Shown here piece by piece: positions 1 through 6,892 of a stretch of DNA of 21,630 nt (position 1 is the first letter of the stretch; each line of letters starts with the position of its first letter). Origin of the DNA: a virus. The DNA lies in IMG/VR virus record IMGVR_UViG_3300022658_000312, positions 1 through 21,630 of that record, one strand, 5' to 3'. A program made the position numbers and the translations under genes. The notes under the pieces were generated by a model. It saw only the letters and a list, made by a program, of their open reading frames with translations. It was not told where the DNA came from and made no database searches.

Positions 1-660
1 CTACAACCAGCCCCCCGCCCAGACTACCCGACCAATAATGTCGAGATCGTTAAGGCGGTCCTTGGGAACGATCATGTCCCGATAGGCCTTGTTTTCACTA
101 ATGATATGAATAGAGCCATCAAACTGGCGTTGCAGGCGCTTTGCATAGAGGTGGTCATCCAGGCGGATAACATAGACAGCCTCACCCTCAAGCGAACTGC
201 GGCTGTGATCGATCATGACTGTATCACCATCGTTCAGCAGCCCTTCCATCGAATCCCCGTCGACTCGGATAGCTGACAGCTTCGCTGGGTCCAGCCCCTG
301 CTTACGCAACGAGTACGCGGTGAAGGCCAGCATTGTCAGCACCTTTGCACCATCACTCCAGGCGCCGTGTCCGGCGCTACAGCGAGCGTCATAAAGCGGT
401 ACATAGGCGTACTTGTCGTCATCGACTTCAGTCTTTGCTGATGTACCACGCAGCTTCGAGCCCTCGCCTGATGCGAGCCAGCCAACATCAACCCCTACCG
501 CTTTAGCAATCTCGACGCAGCGCGCCACTTTTGGCTCGCTTTGTCCTGTGAGGTAGTACTCCAGCGTCCTCCGGGGGATAGTCGTTAATCGCGCTAATTC
601 ATCGCCACTTCCAGCTATCTCGGCGCATTGTCGAATGCGTTCTGCCAGTCCCTCACTCAT
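1..660 (-). CDS. LexA/S24-type phage repressor (lysogeny control)
   Basis: This 219-residue DNA-binding repressor should keep the prophage silent by binding operators between itself and ner. The N-terminal half (about residues 5-65) reads as a helix-turn-helix domain. The C-terminal half is an S24 peptidase domain with the nucleophile Ser137 in GDSMEGLL and the general-base Lys174 in LYAKRL. A likely self-cleavage site, Ala97-Gly98, lies in CSAGHG. These residues are those of LexA/CI-type repressors that cleave themselves on RecA filaments, so SOS induction is expected; Mu's own c repressor lacks this domain. The start is the ATG at 660-658, preceded on the minus strand by GGAGA (672-668). 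A half-operator lies between the ribosome site and the start codon, which suggests autoregulation. The stop codon falls on the first base triplet of the window. Domain identity is by motif reading. Confidence 0.95.
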   Translation of the reverse strand: MSEGLAERIRQCAEIAGSGDELARLTTIPRRTLEYYLTGQSEPKVARCVEIAKAVGVDVGWLASGEGSKLRGTSAKTEVDDDKYAYVPLYDARCSAGHGAWSDGAKVLTMLAFTAYSLRKQGLDPAKLSAIRVDGDSMEGLLNDGDTVMIDHSRSSLEGEAVYVIRLDDHLYAKRLQRQFDGSIHIISENKAYRDMIVPKDRLNDLDIIGRVVWAGGWL

Positions 661-668
661 TTCGCTTT
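660..668. promoter_or_regulatory. Operator half-site overlapping the repressor start
   Basis: TTTCGCTTT is found here and is the same 9-mer as the right arm of the two larger sites to the right. It sits between the repressor's ribosome-binding site and its ATG. Binding here would block the repressor's own expression. This is an inference from sequence identity only. Confidence 0.5.
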
Positions 669-700
669 CTCCATTGAGCTATCCGAAATGCAATCCATGC

Positions 701-722
701 ACAAAGCGAAATTTCGCTTTGT
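701..722. promoter_or_regulatory. Operator: 22-bp perfect palindrome
   Basis: The stretch is a perfect 22-bp palindrome with the arm ACAAAGCGAAA and its complement, symmetric between 711 and 712. It lies in the divergent region between repressor and ner, where Mu-like phages place their operators. A dimeric HTH repressor would be expected to bind it. The same GCGAAA core appears at 660-668 and 783-807. Confidence 0.75.
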
Positions 723-782
723 CGAAAACCCCTTATAAATCAAGCAAATAGTCAAAATTAACCACCACAAAGCCAAATCTGG

Positions 783-807
783 AAAGCGAAATGCCATTTT
801 TCGCTTT
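783..807. promoter_or_regulatory. Operator: spaced inverted repeat
   Basis: AAAGCGAAA (783-791) and TTTCGCTTT (799-807) form a perfect inverted repeat with a 7-bp spacer. The arms match those of the palindrome at 701-722, but the spacing differs. The right arm overlaps the -35 of the candidate early promoter, so occupancy would block early transcription. It could also serve Ner, or act as the transposition enhancer, which in Mu overlaps the operators. Confidence 0.65.
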
Positions 808-833
808 ACCACATAGTTATAAATGGCTATGTT
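805..833 (+). promoter_or_regulatory. Candidate early promoter for the ner-A-B operon
   Basis: TTTACC (805-810) and TATGTT (828-833) are separated by 17 bp, and each matches four of six positions of the sigma-70 consensus. The -35 overlaps the right arm of the operator at 783-807, as expected for a repressor-controlled promoter. Transcription would start near 840, about 60 bases before ner. TATAAA at 818-823 and at 734-739 are alternatives but lack a convincing -35. No transcript data are available to me. Confidence 0.35.
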
Positions 834-860
834 TATGCCCTAGGTGACGTTAGACACCCC

Positions 861-884
861 AAAAAACCACCCTCTCCGGTGGTT
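861..884 (-). terminator. Leftward Rho-independent terminator in the ner leader
   Basis: AACCACC (865-871) and GGTGGTT (878-884) form a 7-bp stem with a 6-base loop. Read on the minus strand, the stem runs into a T tract (complement of the A run at 861-866), the layout of an intrinsic terminator pointing toward the repressor. On the plus strand no T tract follows, so early transcripts should read through. It would stop stray leftward transcription before it enters the operator and repressor region. Confidence 0.55.
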
Positions 885-901
885 AGAAATGGACGCTAGG
901 C

Positions 902-1240
902 ATGAACAAAACCGAAATCCCAAAAGATCCAACCCAGCGTTGGGAATGGATCAAGTACCAACTCCGCACCAAAGGCACTTCGCTTGCCAGGCTGGCGCGT
1001 GAACTCAACGTCTCAGACACAGCAGTAAAAAACGCTAAGCGCACCGCTTATCCGCGCATGGAGCGCGCTATTGCTAAGGCGCTCGGGCTTAAGCCTATCG
1101 ACTTATGGCCCGAGCGTTGGAATGCAAACGGCAATCCATTCCGTGCAAGACCAACACGCTCAGAGCAGAACGCTACTTATAGCCAAGAGCATAACCCAGC
1201 TTATGACCTTCGGCACCGTAAAACCGGCACGGAGGGTTAG
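902..1240 (+). CDS. ner: Ner-like DNA-binding regulator
   Basis: This is a 112-residue member of the Ner/Nlp family of small HTH proteins. In Mu, Ner turns down the repressor and early promoters once lytic growth has begun. The family pattern is clear: RWEWIKYQLRTKGTSLARLA leads into the helix-turn-helix NVSDTAVKNAKRTAYPRMERAI, followed by the hallmark GLKPIDLWPERW near residue 70. The C-terminal 40 residues are polar and extend beyond Mu Ner (about 75 residues). It is the first gene of the rightward operon, opposite the repressor, which is the usual place for ner. GGA lies about 9 bases before the ATG, and the next gene begins 2 bases after the stop. Confidence 0.9.
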   Translation: MNKTEIPKDPTQRWEWIKYQLRTKGTSLARLARELNVSDTAVKNAKRTAYPRMERAIAKALGLKPIDLWPERWNANGNPFRARPTRSEQNATYSQEHNPAYDLRHRKTGTEG

Positions 1241-1242
1241 AC

Positions 1243-1683
1243 ATGCGTAAACCCAAAGACGACCGCACTCTAGATATTTTCTCGGTCCCCCAGCCAGTTC
1301 TGGCTATCCCAGGCAACGGAAACAACGCGGCTCAAGTTAGTGAACTGATCGGCGAGATTCTCAAAGGTTCAGAAATGGACCGTTATGAGGTTGCTGCGCG
1401 CATGTCGCGTCTGTCCGGTGACGATGTCAGCAAGTACATGCTCGACTCTTGGTCAAGTCCTGCTCGGGTAGACCACAACATGCCTTTTTACCGGGCACCA
1501 CTACTTGAGGAAGTTTGCAGCTGTCACATCCTCACCGATTGGCTAGTAGAGCAGCGTGGCGGCCGGGTGGCGTATGGCAGAGACGCCCTCAACGCTGAGC
1601 TTGGCCGCCTGGAACGCCTGCGCGATGAGGCTGGGCGTAAAGCTCGCGAGTTGAAGCGCCGCTTGGGTGAAAACCATGCGTAA
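1243..1683 (+). CDS. Conserved early protein of Mu-like phages, unknown function
   Basis: This 146-residue protein lies between Ner and the transposase. I recognise the general pattern (EVAARMSRLSGDDVSKYMLDSW, then a PFYRAPLLEEVC segment and a C-terminal charged helix rich in Arg, Leu and Glu) from early regions of other Mu-like phages, but no function is known to me. No catalytic motif or membrane segment is visible. The C-terminal 35 residues could form a coiled coil. A strong GGAGG lies before the ATG. The 3' end overlaps the transposase start by 8 bases, so the two are probably translationally coupled and the protein may act in transposition or its control. Confidence 0.75.
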   Translation: MRKPKDDRTLDIFSVPQPVLAIPGNGNNAAQVSELIGEILKGSEMDRYEVAARMSRLSGDDVSKYMLDSWSSPARVDHNMPFYRAPLLEEVCSCHILTDWLVEQRGGRVAYGRDALNAELGRLERLRDEAGRKARELKRRLGENHA

Positions 1684-3727
1684 CTGGTACTCAGCCCGTG
1701 AGCTGGCTGGCCTGCCAGGCATGCCTGGAACAGAGCGTGCTATTCAAATCAGGGCTAAGCGTGAGCACTGGGAAGGCCAATCGCGACTTGGTAGCAAAGC
1801 TGTCGAGTACTCCTTTGCGATGCTGCCGGAGAAAACCCAGGCTGCTCTCATTGCCGCCTCAGTTCCCACCAGTGCACCAGACATACCAGCCGAGACACAT
1901 GTAATTCTTTCAGGGTGTGACGCTAAAAAAGCGTCACGCTTGAATGATTCGCAGACCTCGGTCATGACTGCCCGTCTGTCATTCGTGCGCGAGATTGAGC
2001 GCATGAGCAAGGTGGTCAGCCAGAACCGCGCCATCCTTACGCTGGTGTCCCTGGCTCGAACTGGCGACTTGAGCCCCTATCTTGCCGAGCAGGTGGTCCG
2101 GGCCAACGACCGCAAGACCGAAGACCGGACGCTTTCGGAGCGCACCCTAAAGCGGTGGCTTGCGGACTATCGTGCCCATGGGGAAATGGGGCTGGCACCA
2201 GCCCGCCGTAAAAAGGACATGAGCGTCCCGTCCTGGGCTGCCGAGTTCCTTAAACATTACCAGCGCCCGCAGAAGCCCAGTGTTGAAGCTGCATATGAGC
2301 AGTTCAAACAGATCCACTCCGAGGTCCATTCCAGCGTCTGCCCGAGCATTCATGCTGTCCGCCGCTGGCTGAAAAAGCTGTCTCCCGAGGCACGCGAGCA
2401 TGGCCGCATGGGACCACACGAGCTGAAAACCCTACAGGCGTACAACACCCGTAAGGCCGACATGCTCTGGCCCAATGACGTTTGGATTGCGGACGGCCAT
2501 ACCTTTGACGCCGAGGTGATCAACCCTCTTACGGGCCAGATCTTCCGGCCGGAAATCACCACGGTCATTGACTGGGGAACACGTCGCATTGTTGGCTTTT
2601 CGGTCAACCTGGCCGAGTCGACGCTGGCGACCCTCGACACTCTGCGTGACGGCGTCAGCCGGTGCGGTATGTACAAACTGTTATACGTCGACAATGGCAG
2701 TGGCTTTGACAACGCCGTTGTCTACGAGGTCAACGACCGCCTGGGCGGCACTATTACGCACTCGTTGCCTTACAACTCCCAAGCCCGTGGCGTGATCGAG
2801 CGCCCGCACAAAACCATCCTGGTCAGGCTCGCAAAAACCTTCGACAGCTACATCGGCGCCGACATGGACAAGGAGGCCGGAACCAAGGCCCACAAGCTGT
2901 CCCGTAAACAGTTAGCGCTGGGTTTGGCACCGACGGTTGTGCCGGAGTTCTCGGTGTTCTTCGCCGACCTGCAATGTGCGCTCGACGACTACAACCGGCG
3001 CCCACACCGTGGCCTGCCGAAGTTCCGCGACCCACAGACGCTGCGCATGCGTCACCAAAGCCCCATGGAGGCCTGGAAACAGGCCGAGGCCGAAGGCTGG
3101 GAGCCATTGCTGGCTGACGCAAGCATCGTTGAAAGCCTGACTCGTCCGCAGGTCCTGCGCATCGCTCGTCGCTGCCAGGTGCAGTGGAATAGCGGCACCT
3201 ACTTCCTGAAAGAGCTGGACGGCTTCCATGGTGAGGAAGTCCGCGTGGCATATGACTTCCGTGACTCCAGCCGCGTATGGGTGCATACCCTGGATGGCGA
3301 GCTGATCGGTGAAGCGGTCCTGGACGGCAATGCCAGCCCAGCTATGCCGGTGACGATGCTTGAAAAAGCCAGTGAGAAACGCGAACGCGGACAGCTGTCG
3401 CGCCTGGTTAAAAAGGCCAAAACCATCACCGGGCAAGACGTTGAAATGCGCGTCCTTCCCATGGCATCGAGCAGCTACGACCTATCTCCTGAACAGCTTG
3501 CCGAGGCCCAGCGTTTCGCCCAGCTGGCGGCCCCACAAGCCCCGAGCTTCGAGCTGCCGACCGACCCAACCGCCCGCTATCACCTCTGGCACCAACTCGA
3601 CGCCCGCGCGACCAGCGGCGAACCGCTGACGCCAGAAGAAACGCAATGGCATTCCCGTTATCCGCAAACCCCGGACTTCACGTCGATTCAGCAAATGTTC
3701 GCATTCGCCGCGCAAGCCCACGCTTAA
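1676..3727 (+). CDS. A: MuA-type DDE transposase
   Basis: This 683-residue protein should bind the phage ends, pair them, and carry out strand cleavage and transfer during integration and replicative transposition. The N-terminus (residues 1-60, MRNWYSARELAGLPGMP...) matches the MuA winged-helix domain that binds the enhancer. The catalytic core (about 250-430) carries the DDE triad Asp273 (WIADGHTFD), Asp339 (YVDNGSG) and Glu375 (GVIERPHK), with spacing like MuA Asp269, Asp336 and Glu392. A beta-barrel region follows at about 480-550, then a C-terminal helical tail where MuA binds MuB and ClpX. Length is close to MuA's 663. The ATG at 1676 is chosen because GGGTG lies about 8 bases upstream and MuA starts similarly; an in-frame GTG at 1667 is the alternative. 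The gene appears intact. Confidence 0.97.
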   Translation: MRNWYSARELAGLPGMPGTERAIQIRAKREHWEGQSRLGSKAVEYSFAMLPEKTQAALIAASVPTSAPDIPAETHVILSGCDAKKASRLNDSQTSVMTARLSFVREIERMSKVVSQNRAILTLVSLARTGDLSPYLAEQVVRANDRKTEDRTLSERTLKRWLADYRAHGEMGLAPARRKKDMSVPSWAAEFLKHYQRPQKPSVEAAYEQFKQIHSEVHSSVCPSIHAVRRWLKKLSPEAREHGRMGPHELKTLQAYNTRKADMLWPNDVWIADGHTFDAEVINPLTGQIFRPEITTVIDWGTRRIVGFSVNLAESTLATLDTLRDGVSRCGMYKLLYVDNGSGFDNAVVYEVNDRLGGTITHSLPYNSQARGVIERPHKTILVRLAKTFDSYIGADMDKEAGTKAHKLSRKQLALGLAPTVVPEFSVFFADLQCALDDYNRRPHRGLPKFRDPQTLRMRHQSPMEAWKQAEAEGWEPLLADASIVESLTRPQVLRIARRCQVQWNSGTYFLKELDGFHGEEVRVAYDFRDSSRVWVHTLDGELIGEAVLDGNASPAMPVTMLEKASEKRERGQLSRLVKKAKTITGQDVEMRVLPMASSSYDLSPEQLAEAQRFAQLAAPQAPSFELPTDPTARYHLWHQLDARATSGEPLTPEETQWHSRYPQTPDFTSIQQMFAFAAQAHA

Positions 3728-3751
3728 CCGCAAACCTTTAGGAGTCAAATC

Positions 3752-4471
3752 ATGAGTGTTCCAAAGATCGTTCCCTTGACTAACGTCGGTCTGTTATCCG
3801 CCGCAATCGCACGGACCCACGCCCGCCCTGAGGGGTTGCCTGGCCTGGTGGTGATGTACGGAGCCAGCGGCTTGGGTAAAAGCGTGAGTGCTGCGTTCGC
3901 GGCTAATCAGCACCGCGCCTATTACGTGGAGTGCCGCGACACCTGGAGCAAAAAGGCTTTCCTACTCGCCATCCTGCGCGAGATGGGCATTCAGCCTGAG
4001 CGCACCTTGTCGCAGATGGTCGACCAGATCGCCGAACAACTGTCCCGCAGTGGCCGCCCACTGCTGATTGACGACGTGCAGTATCTGCTTGAAAAGGCCG
4101 TCGCCAACGTCCTGACCGATATCCATAACGCTAGCCAGGGCACCATTGTGTTGATTGGGGAAAAGGGTGTCCCCGGCAGCCTGGCAAAGCTGGAGCGGCT
4201 GCATAACCGTGTTTTGGAATGGGTGCCCGCCCAAAGCGCCACCCTCGACGATTTACGTGCTCTGGCCCAAGCCAGCTATCCGAAGCTGCATTTTTCCGAT
4301 GATCTGCTGGAAGACCTGCGGGTCAAGGTTGGCGGTTGTCTGCGCCGTGTCGCCGTCAATCTGTACAAGGTTTACAGCGAGACTCAGGCCCTGGCCATCG
4401 ACAGCATCGACCTTGCCGGTTGGGGCTCTCGCGGCTGGTTCACCGGCGATGCGCCGTCGCGGAGGGCTTGA
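3752..4471 (+). CDS. B: MuB-type AAA+ ATPase (target selection)
   Basis: The 239-residue ATPase should form ATP-dependent filaments on target DNA, deliver targets to transposase A and stimulate strand transfer. The Walker A motif GASGLGKS spans residues 37-44 and Walker B LLIDDVQ spans 104-110. The fold continues through the sensor-like strand TIVLIGEKG and ends in a small helical domain. MuB has 312 residues with an N-terminal HTH domain; here the ATPase begins almost at once, so that domain is missing, as in other B3-like phages. AGGAG lies about 8 bases before the ATG. It follows A by 24 bases in the same operon and is followed 3 bases later by a winged-helix gene that might supply DNA binding (inference). 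Confidence 0.93.
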   Translation: MSVPKIVPLTNVGLLSAAIARTHARPEGLPGLVVMYGASGLGKSVSAAFAANQHRAYYVECRDTWSKKAFLLAILREMGIQPERTLSQMVDQIAEQLSRSGRPLLIDDVQYLLEKAVANVLTDIHNASQGTIVLIGEKGVPGSLAKLERLHNRVLEWVPAQSATLDDLRALAQASYPKLHFSDDLLEDLRVKVGGCLRRVAVNLYKVYSETQALAIDSIDLAGWGSRGWFTGDAPSRRA

Positions 4472-4474
4472 GCC

Positions 4475-5086
4475 ATGCCGAGAGCACGAGCAGATCTGGT
4501 GATGGTAGGCGGAAAGCCTCCACGACAGCACATCTGGGAAGCCATCCGCGCCATTAACGCCAGCCCTAAAGCGCTGACGACTTACGCCGTTGCGCGTAAG
4601 TCCGGACAAGATGACCAAGCCGTGCGCGCCTATTTCCGAGACATGGAAAAGGCCGGATTTGTCAGCAAGGTCCGCACCGTCGACCGCTTCGACGCCGAGT
4701 GGGAGCTACTTAAAGACGAAGGCGTCGAGGCCCCGCGTATCACCAAAGACGGCAAGGTTTCCAAATACGCAGGCGGTGCCGAGAACGTGTGGCGGGCGTT
4801 GCGCATCCTCGGCGAATTCAGCGCCGCCGAGGCAGCAGCGGCAGCCAGCGTCAACGGCGTATCCATCAGCGAATATGGCGCGCAGGTGTATTTGTCGGGG
4901 CTGGCAAAGGCTGGCTATCTGACACGTAGCGGCGGCACGGCTGGAAATAAAACACGCTTCCGCTTGATTCCCTCGCGTTACACAGGCCCAAAGCACCCGA
5001 TCTATCAGCGTGATTTCAACCAGGTCTACGACCCAAACCTGGATCAAGTGGTTTGGCGTAAAGCAGATCAGCAGGTGACCGAATGA
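4475..5086 (+). CDS. Tandem winged-helix protein, early region, unknown function
   Basis: The protein has 203 residues. I do not recognise a named family, but two HTH-like segments can be read. The first, about residues 35-70 (TTYAVARKSGQDDQAVRAYF then DMEKAGFVSKV), looks like a recognition helix followed by a wing. The second, about residues 104-170 (WRALRILGEF...YGAQVYLSGLAKAGYLTR), has the same plan. The shared 'xLxKAGxL/V' ending is typical of winged-helix domains. GGAGG lies about 9 bases before the ATG, just inside the end of the B gene, and the 3' end overlaps the next gene by 4 bases (ATGA). Placement directly after B suggests a role in transposition or in early control. It may replace the DNA-binding N-terminal domain missing from B. 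Confidence 0.75.
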   Translation: MPRARADLVMVGGKPPRQHIWEAIRAINASPKALTTYAVARKSGQDDQAVRAYFRDMEKAGFVSKVRTVDRFDAEWELLKDEGVEAPRITKDGKVSKYAGGAENVWRALRILGEFSAAEAAAAASVNGVSISEYGAQVYLSGLAKAGYLTRSGGTAGNKTRFRLIPSRYTGPKHPIYQRDFNQVYDPNLDQVVWRKADQQVTE

Positions 5087-5463
5087 ACCAGGTCAACCTT
5101 TCTGCTTGGGGTGATGAAGCGCCGTTGTTTGTGCGCCTGCTCGCCGCCGAAGTCGCAGCAACAAGCCAAACCCAGGCCAGCAAGCGTATCGGCATGAGCC
5201 GAACAGCAGTAAGCCTGACCCTAGCCAATCGCTATGCATCGCGTAGCACTGCCGGTGTTGAACGCCGTGTCATGGAAACCCTTGGCCGCATTCAGTGTGT
5301 GGCTCTGGATGAGGAAGTGAATGCGGAGCAGTGCCAAAGCTATCGCGAAAAACCAGCGCCAACCCATAACCCGCCCGCCATGCAGCGCTGGCGCGCCTGC
5401 CAACACTGCCCGATCAACCCCAACTGCTGCACCCAGGAGAACGCCCATGCTCGCCTCCACTAA
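5083..5463 (+). CDS. Small HTH protein with C-terminal cysteine cluster
   Basis: This 126-residue protein pairs an XRE-like helix-turn-helix with a possible metal site. The HTH lies at about residues 25-55 (TQASKRIGMSRTAVSLTLANRY), resembling Cro/C1 or LacI-type recognition helices. The C-terminal part has Cys84, Cys106, Cys109, Cys115 and Cys116, including CQHCPINPNCC, which could hold zinc or an Fe-S cluster. Such HTH-plus-cysteine proteins recur in early regions of Pseudomonas Mu-like phages, but I know of no assigned function. It overlaps the gene before by 4 bases and the gene after by 17 bases, so translation is probably coupled. Metal binding is inferred from spacing only. Confidence 0.75.
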   Translation: MNQVNLSAWGDEAPLFVRLLAAEVAATSQTQASKRIGMSRTAVSLTLANRYASRSTAGVERRVMETLGRIQCVALDEEVNAEQCQSYREKPAPTHNPPAMQRWRACQHCPINPNCCTQENAHARLH

Positions 5464-5770
5464 CCGTACAGCCTTGAAAGTGTTGACCCCATCGCTCGCT
5501 GATCGCCTGCGCATCTTCAACGCCGCCGCCCGCCAGTTGCAGGCGAATGGCATTCGCATACTCGGCTTCTGCCCAGCTCAAAACTTCCTGGTTATCGCTC
5601 CCGATGCGGGCCAGCGCTTGGTCGCTCTTGGCCATCGCGAAGGCTTTAAGCGCCGCCCCACGGCCGGTAGCACCCATTACAGCGTGCAGTTCCAGGGCGT
5701 GACCCTGGAGTGGCGCGACCCCATCAGCGCCGCCCGTCCAGAAGGCTGGCAGCGCCCGACTGTCCACTGA
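5447..5770 (+). CDS. Small conserved phage protein, unknown function
   Basis: The product has 107 residues and is not recognised by function. It has an N-terminal helix (LADRLRIFNAAARQLQANGI) followed by beta-rich sequence and a basic patch (HREGFKRRP). The ATG at 5447 is chosen because AGGAGA lies 6 bases upstream; the same frame extends further upstream, but only inside the previous gene. It overlaps the preceding gene by 17 bases and precedes the DUF3164 gene by 11 bases. Its place in the early operon suggests a helper role in replication or host takeover, without direct evidence. Confidence 0.7.
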   Translation: MLASTNRTALKVLTPSLADRLRIFNAAARQLQANGIRILGFCPAQNFLVIAPDAGQRLVALGHREGFKRRPTAGSTHYSVQFQGVTLEWRDPISAARPEGWQRPTVH

Positions 5771-5781
5771 GGAATCCAGCA

Positions 5782-6405
5782 ATGACCGCACAAAAACAGA
5801 CCATCCCAGAAGGCTACCGGATGGACGCTCAAAAGCGTTTGGTCCATGAAAGCATGATCAAACCCATCGACCTGGAACGAGACAGCCTGGTCCTTGATCT
5901 CGTCGAAAAAGCGCGTGCGGCCCATGACGTGCTGGCGAAATTCAAGGGCTCCGCGTTCGGCGATATCGAAGCCTTTATCGAACTGAGCGCCGAGCAGTAC
6001 GGCGCTCAAATTGGCGGCAAGAAAGGCAATGTCAGCCTGATCAGCTTTGATGGGCGTTTCAAGATCCTGCGGGCAGTCCAGGAAAGCATCGCTTTTGACG
6101 AACGCTTGCAGGCAGCCAGAGCGCTGATTGACGAATGCCTGCGGGACTGGACGCAGGGGGCTCGCCCTGAGGTGGTCACCCTGGTGAATGACGCCTTTCG
6201 CACCGACCAGAAAGGCGACATCCGCACGGCACGCGTGCTGGCCCTGCGCCGCCTGGAAATCACAGATGAGCGCTGGCAGCGCGCCATGCAAGCCATTGGC
6301 GATGCCTGCCAGGTGGTGGGTTCCAAGTCCTACATTCGTGTGTATCAGCGTGTCGGTGATACCGACCAATACGAGCCCATCAGCCTTGATATCGCGGGGG
6401 TCTGA
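5782..6405 (+). CDS. DUF3164 family protein
   Basis: This 207-residue protein matches the DUF3164 family, found almost only in early regions of Mu-like phages and sometimes mislabelled 'sulfate transporter'. The family pattern is seen in the opening MxAxGxMVP-like stretch (IPEGYRMDAQKRLVHESMIKPID), the central KGNVSLISFDGRFKILRAVQ segment and the later DWTQGARPEVVTLVNDAF. No membrane segment is present, so the transporter label cannot be right. The ATG at 5782 is chosen because GAGGA lies about 8 bases upstream, just past the stop of the previous gene. The function is unknown; a role in DNA metabolism during the early phase is inferred from context. Confidence 0.85.
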   Translation: MTAQKQTIPEGYRMDAQKRLVHESMIKPIDLERDSLVLDLVEKARAAHDVLAKFKGSAFGDIEAFIELSAEQYGAQIGGKKGNVSLISFDGRFKILRAVQESIAFDERLQAARALIDECLRDWTQGARPEVVTLVNDAFRTDQKGDIRTARVLALRRLEITDERWQRAMQAIGDACQVVGSKSYIRVYQRVGDTDQYEPISLDIAGV

Positions 6406-6406
6406 C

Positions 6407-6643
6407 GTGGAGCACATCGACATCAAGATTCGCTACAGCACTGGGGCTTATCACGCCTCAACGAAGGGCAAGAAGGTTGCCGCCTCGTCAAGCATCAGTG
6501 CTGTTTTGGCTGGCTCAGCATTACTAAGAAAAATCTGTCCTGGTGCGAAGGTCGCCGAGGCTAAGGCTATCAATCCTGGTCCTGAAACGGAGCCTTATGT
6601 TCTGCGCTTCTCCTATGTACTGGGTGAGCTTGATCGCTCCTGA
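6407..6643 (+). CDS. Small hypothetical protein (GTG start)
   Basis: The product has 78 residues and belongs to no family I recognise. The likely start is GTG at 6407, one base after the stop of the DUF3164 gene, with GGGGG about 5 bases upstream. The sequence begins with a beta strand (HIDIKIRYS), then a Ser/Ala/Lys-rich middle (KGKKVAASSSISAVLAGSA), and ends in a second strand (YVLRFSYVL). The compact beta-alpha-beta appearance and tight packing in the operon support a real gene. Confidence 0.6.
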   Translation: MEHIDIKIRYSTGAYHASTKGKKVAASSSISAVLAGSALLRKICPGAKVAEAKAINPGPETEPYVLRFSYVLGELDRS

Positions 6644-6682
6644 CTTCCACATCACTTTCCACAAGCAACACTAGGAGCCAGC

Positions 6683-6892
6683 ATGGCCAAGATTATCCTC
6701 ACCCTGGAAGACGGCCGCGATGAAGGCGGCAAGCCAACTATCTCTCTTGATCTGACTGGTATGCCTAAAGGTATGAACCCATCGGCCGCCTGCGTTATTT
6801 CAGAAATGCTATGGGGTATGGCCTCTTGCGAGCAGATCCTGGGCGCGCTGCCTGCGCACCGTCGCCAGCCAAGTAACTCAACCATTCACTGA
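6683..6892 (+). CDS. Small conserved early protein, unknown function
   Basis: This 69-residue protein starts with strand-like sequence (MAKIILTLEDGRDEGGKPTISLDLTG), followed by a helix (NPSAACVISEMLWGMASCEQIL). AGGAG lies about 5 bases before the ATG. I cannot assign a function. Its stop codon TGA is the beginning of the first copy of the 69-bp direct repeat described separately, and the cassette insertion boundary lies just downstream. Before the insertion this gene was probably followed directly by the gene now at 8113. Confidence 0.65.
   Translation: MAKIILTLEDGRDEGGKPTISLDLTGMPKGMNPSAACVISEMLWGMASCEQILGALPAHRRQPSNSTIH

Noticed and set aside
1-660. Phage left end (attL) within the window
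   Set aside because: The window begins at the repressor stop codon, and no terminal transposase-binding repeats can be placed inside it.
733-739. TATAAA at 734 as the -10 of an early promoter or its mirror for the repressor
   Set aside because: No acceptable -35 lies at 16-18 bases on either strand; TTGACT on the minus strand is only 12 bases away.
1236-1248. A 13-base match between the start of gene 1243 and the intergenic region at 18553
   Set aside because: Exact 13-base matches are expected a few times by chance in a window this size, and the two contexts are unrelated.
1667-1675. GTG at 1667 as transposase start
   Set aside because: The ATG at 1676 has a better placed GGGTG and matches the N-terminus expected from MuA.
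5782-6405. 'Sulfate transporter' label often given to DUF3164 proteins
   Set aside because: The protein has no membrane segments and sits among early phage genes.
5677-6426. Long minus-strand open frame of 249 residues opposite the DUF3164 gene
   Set aside because: It lies opposite a recognised family gene in a tightly packed plus-strand operon and shows no family pattern or leader. High GC leaves long antisense frames by chance.
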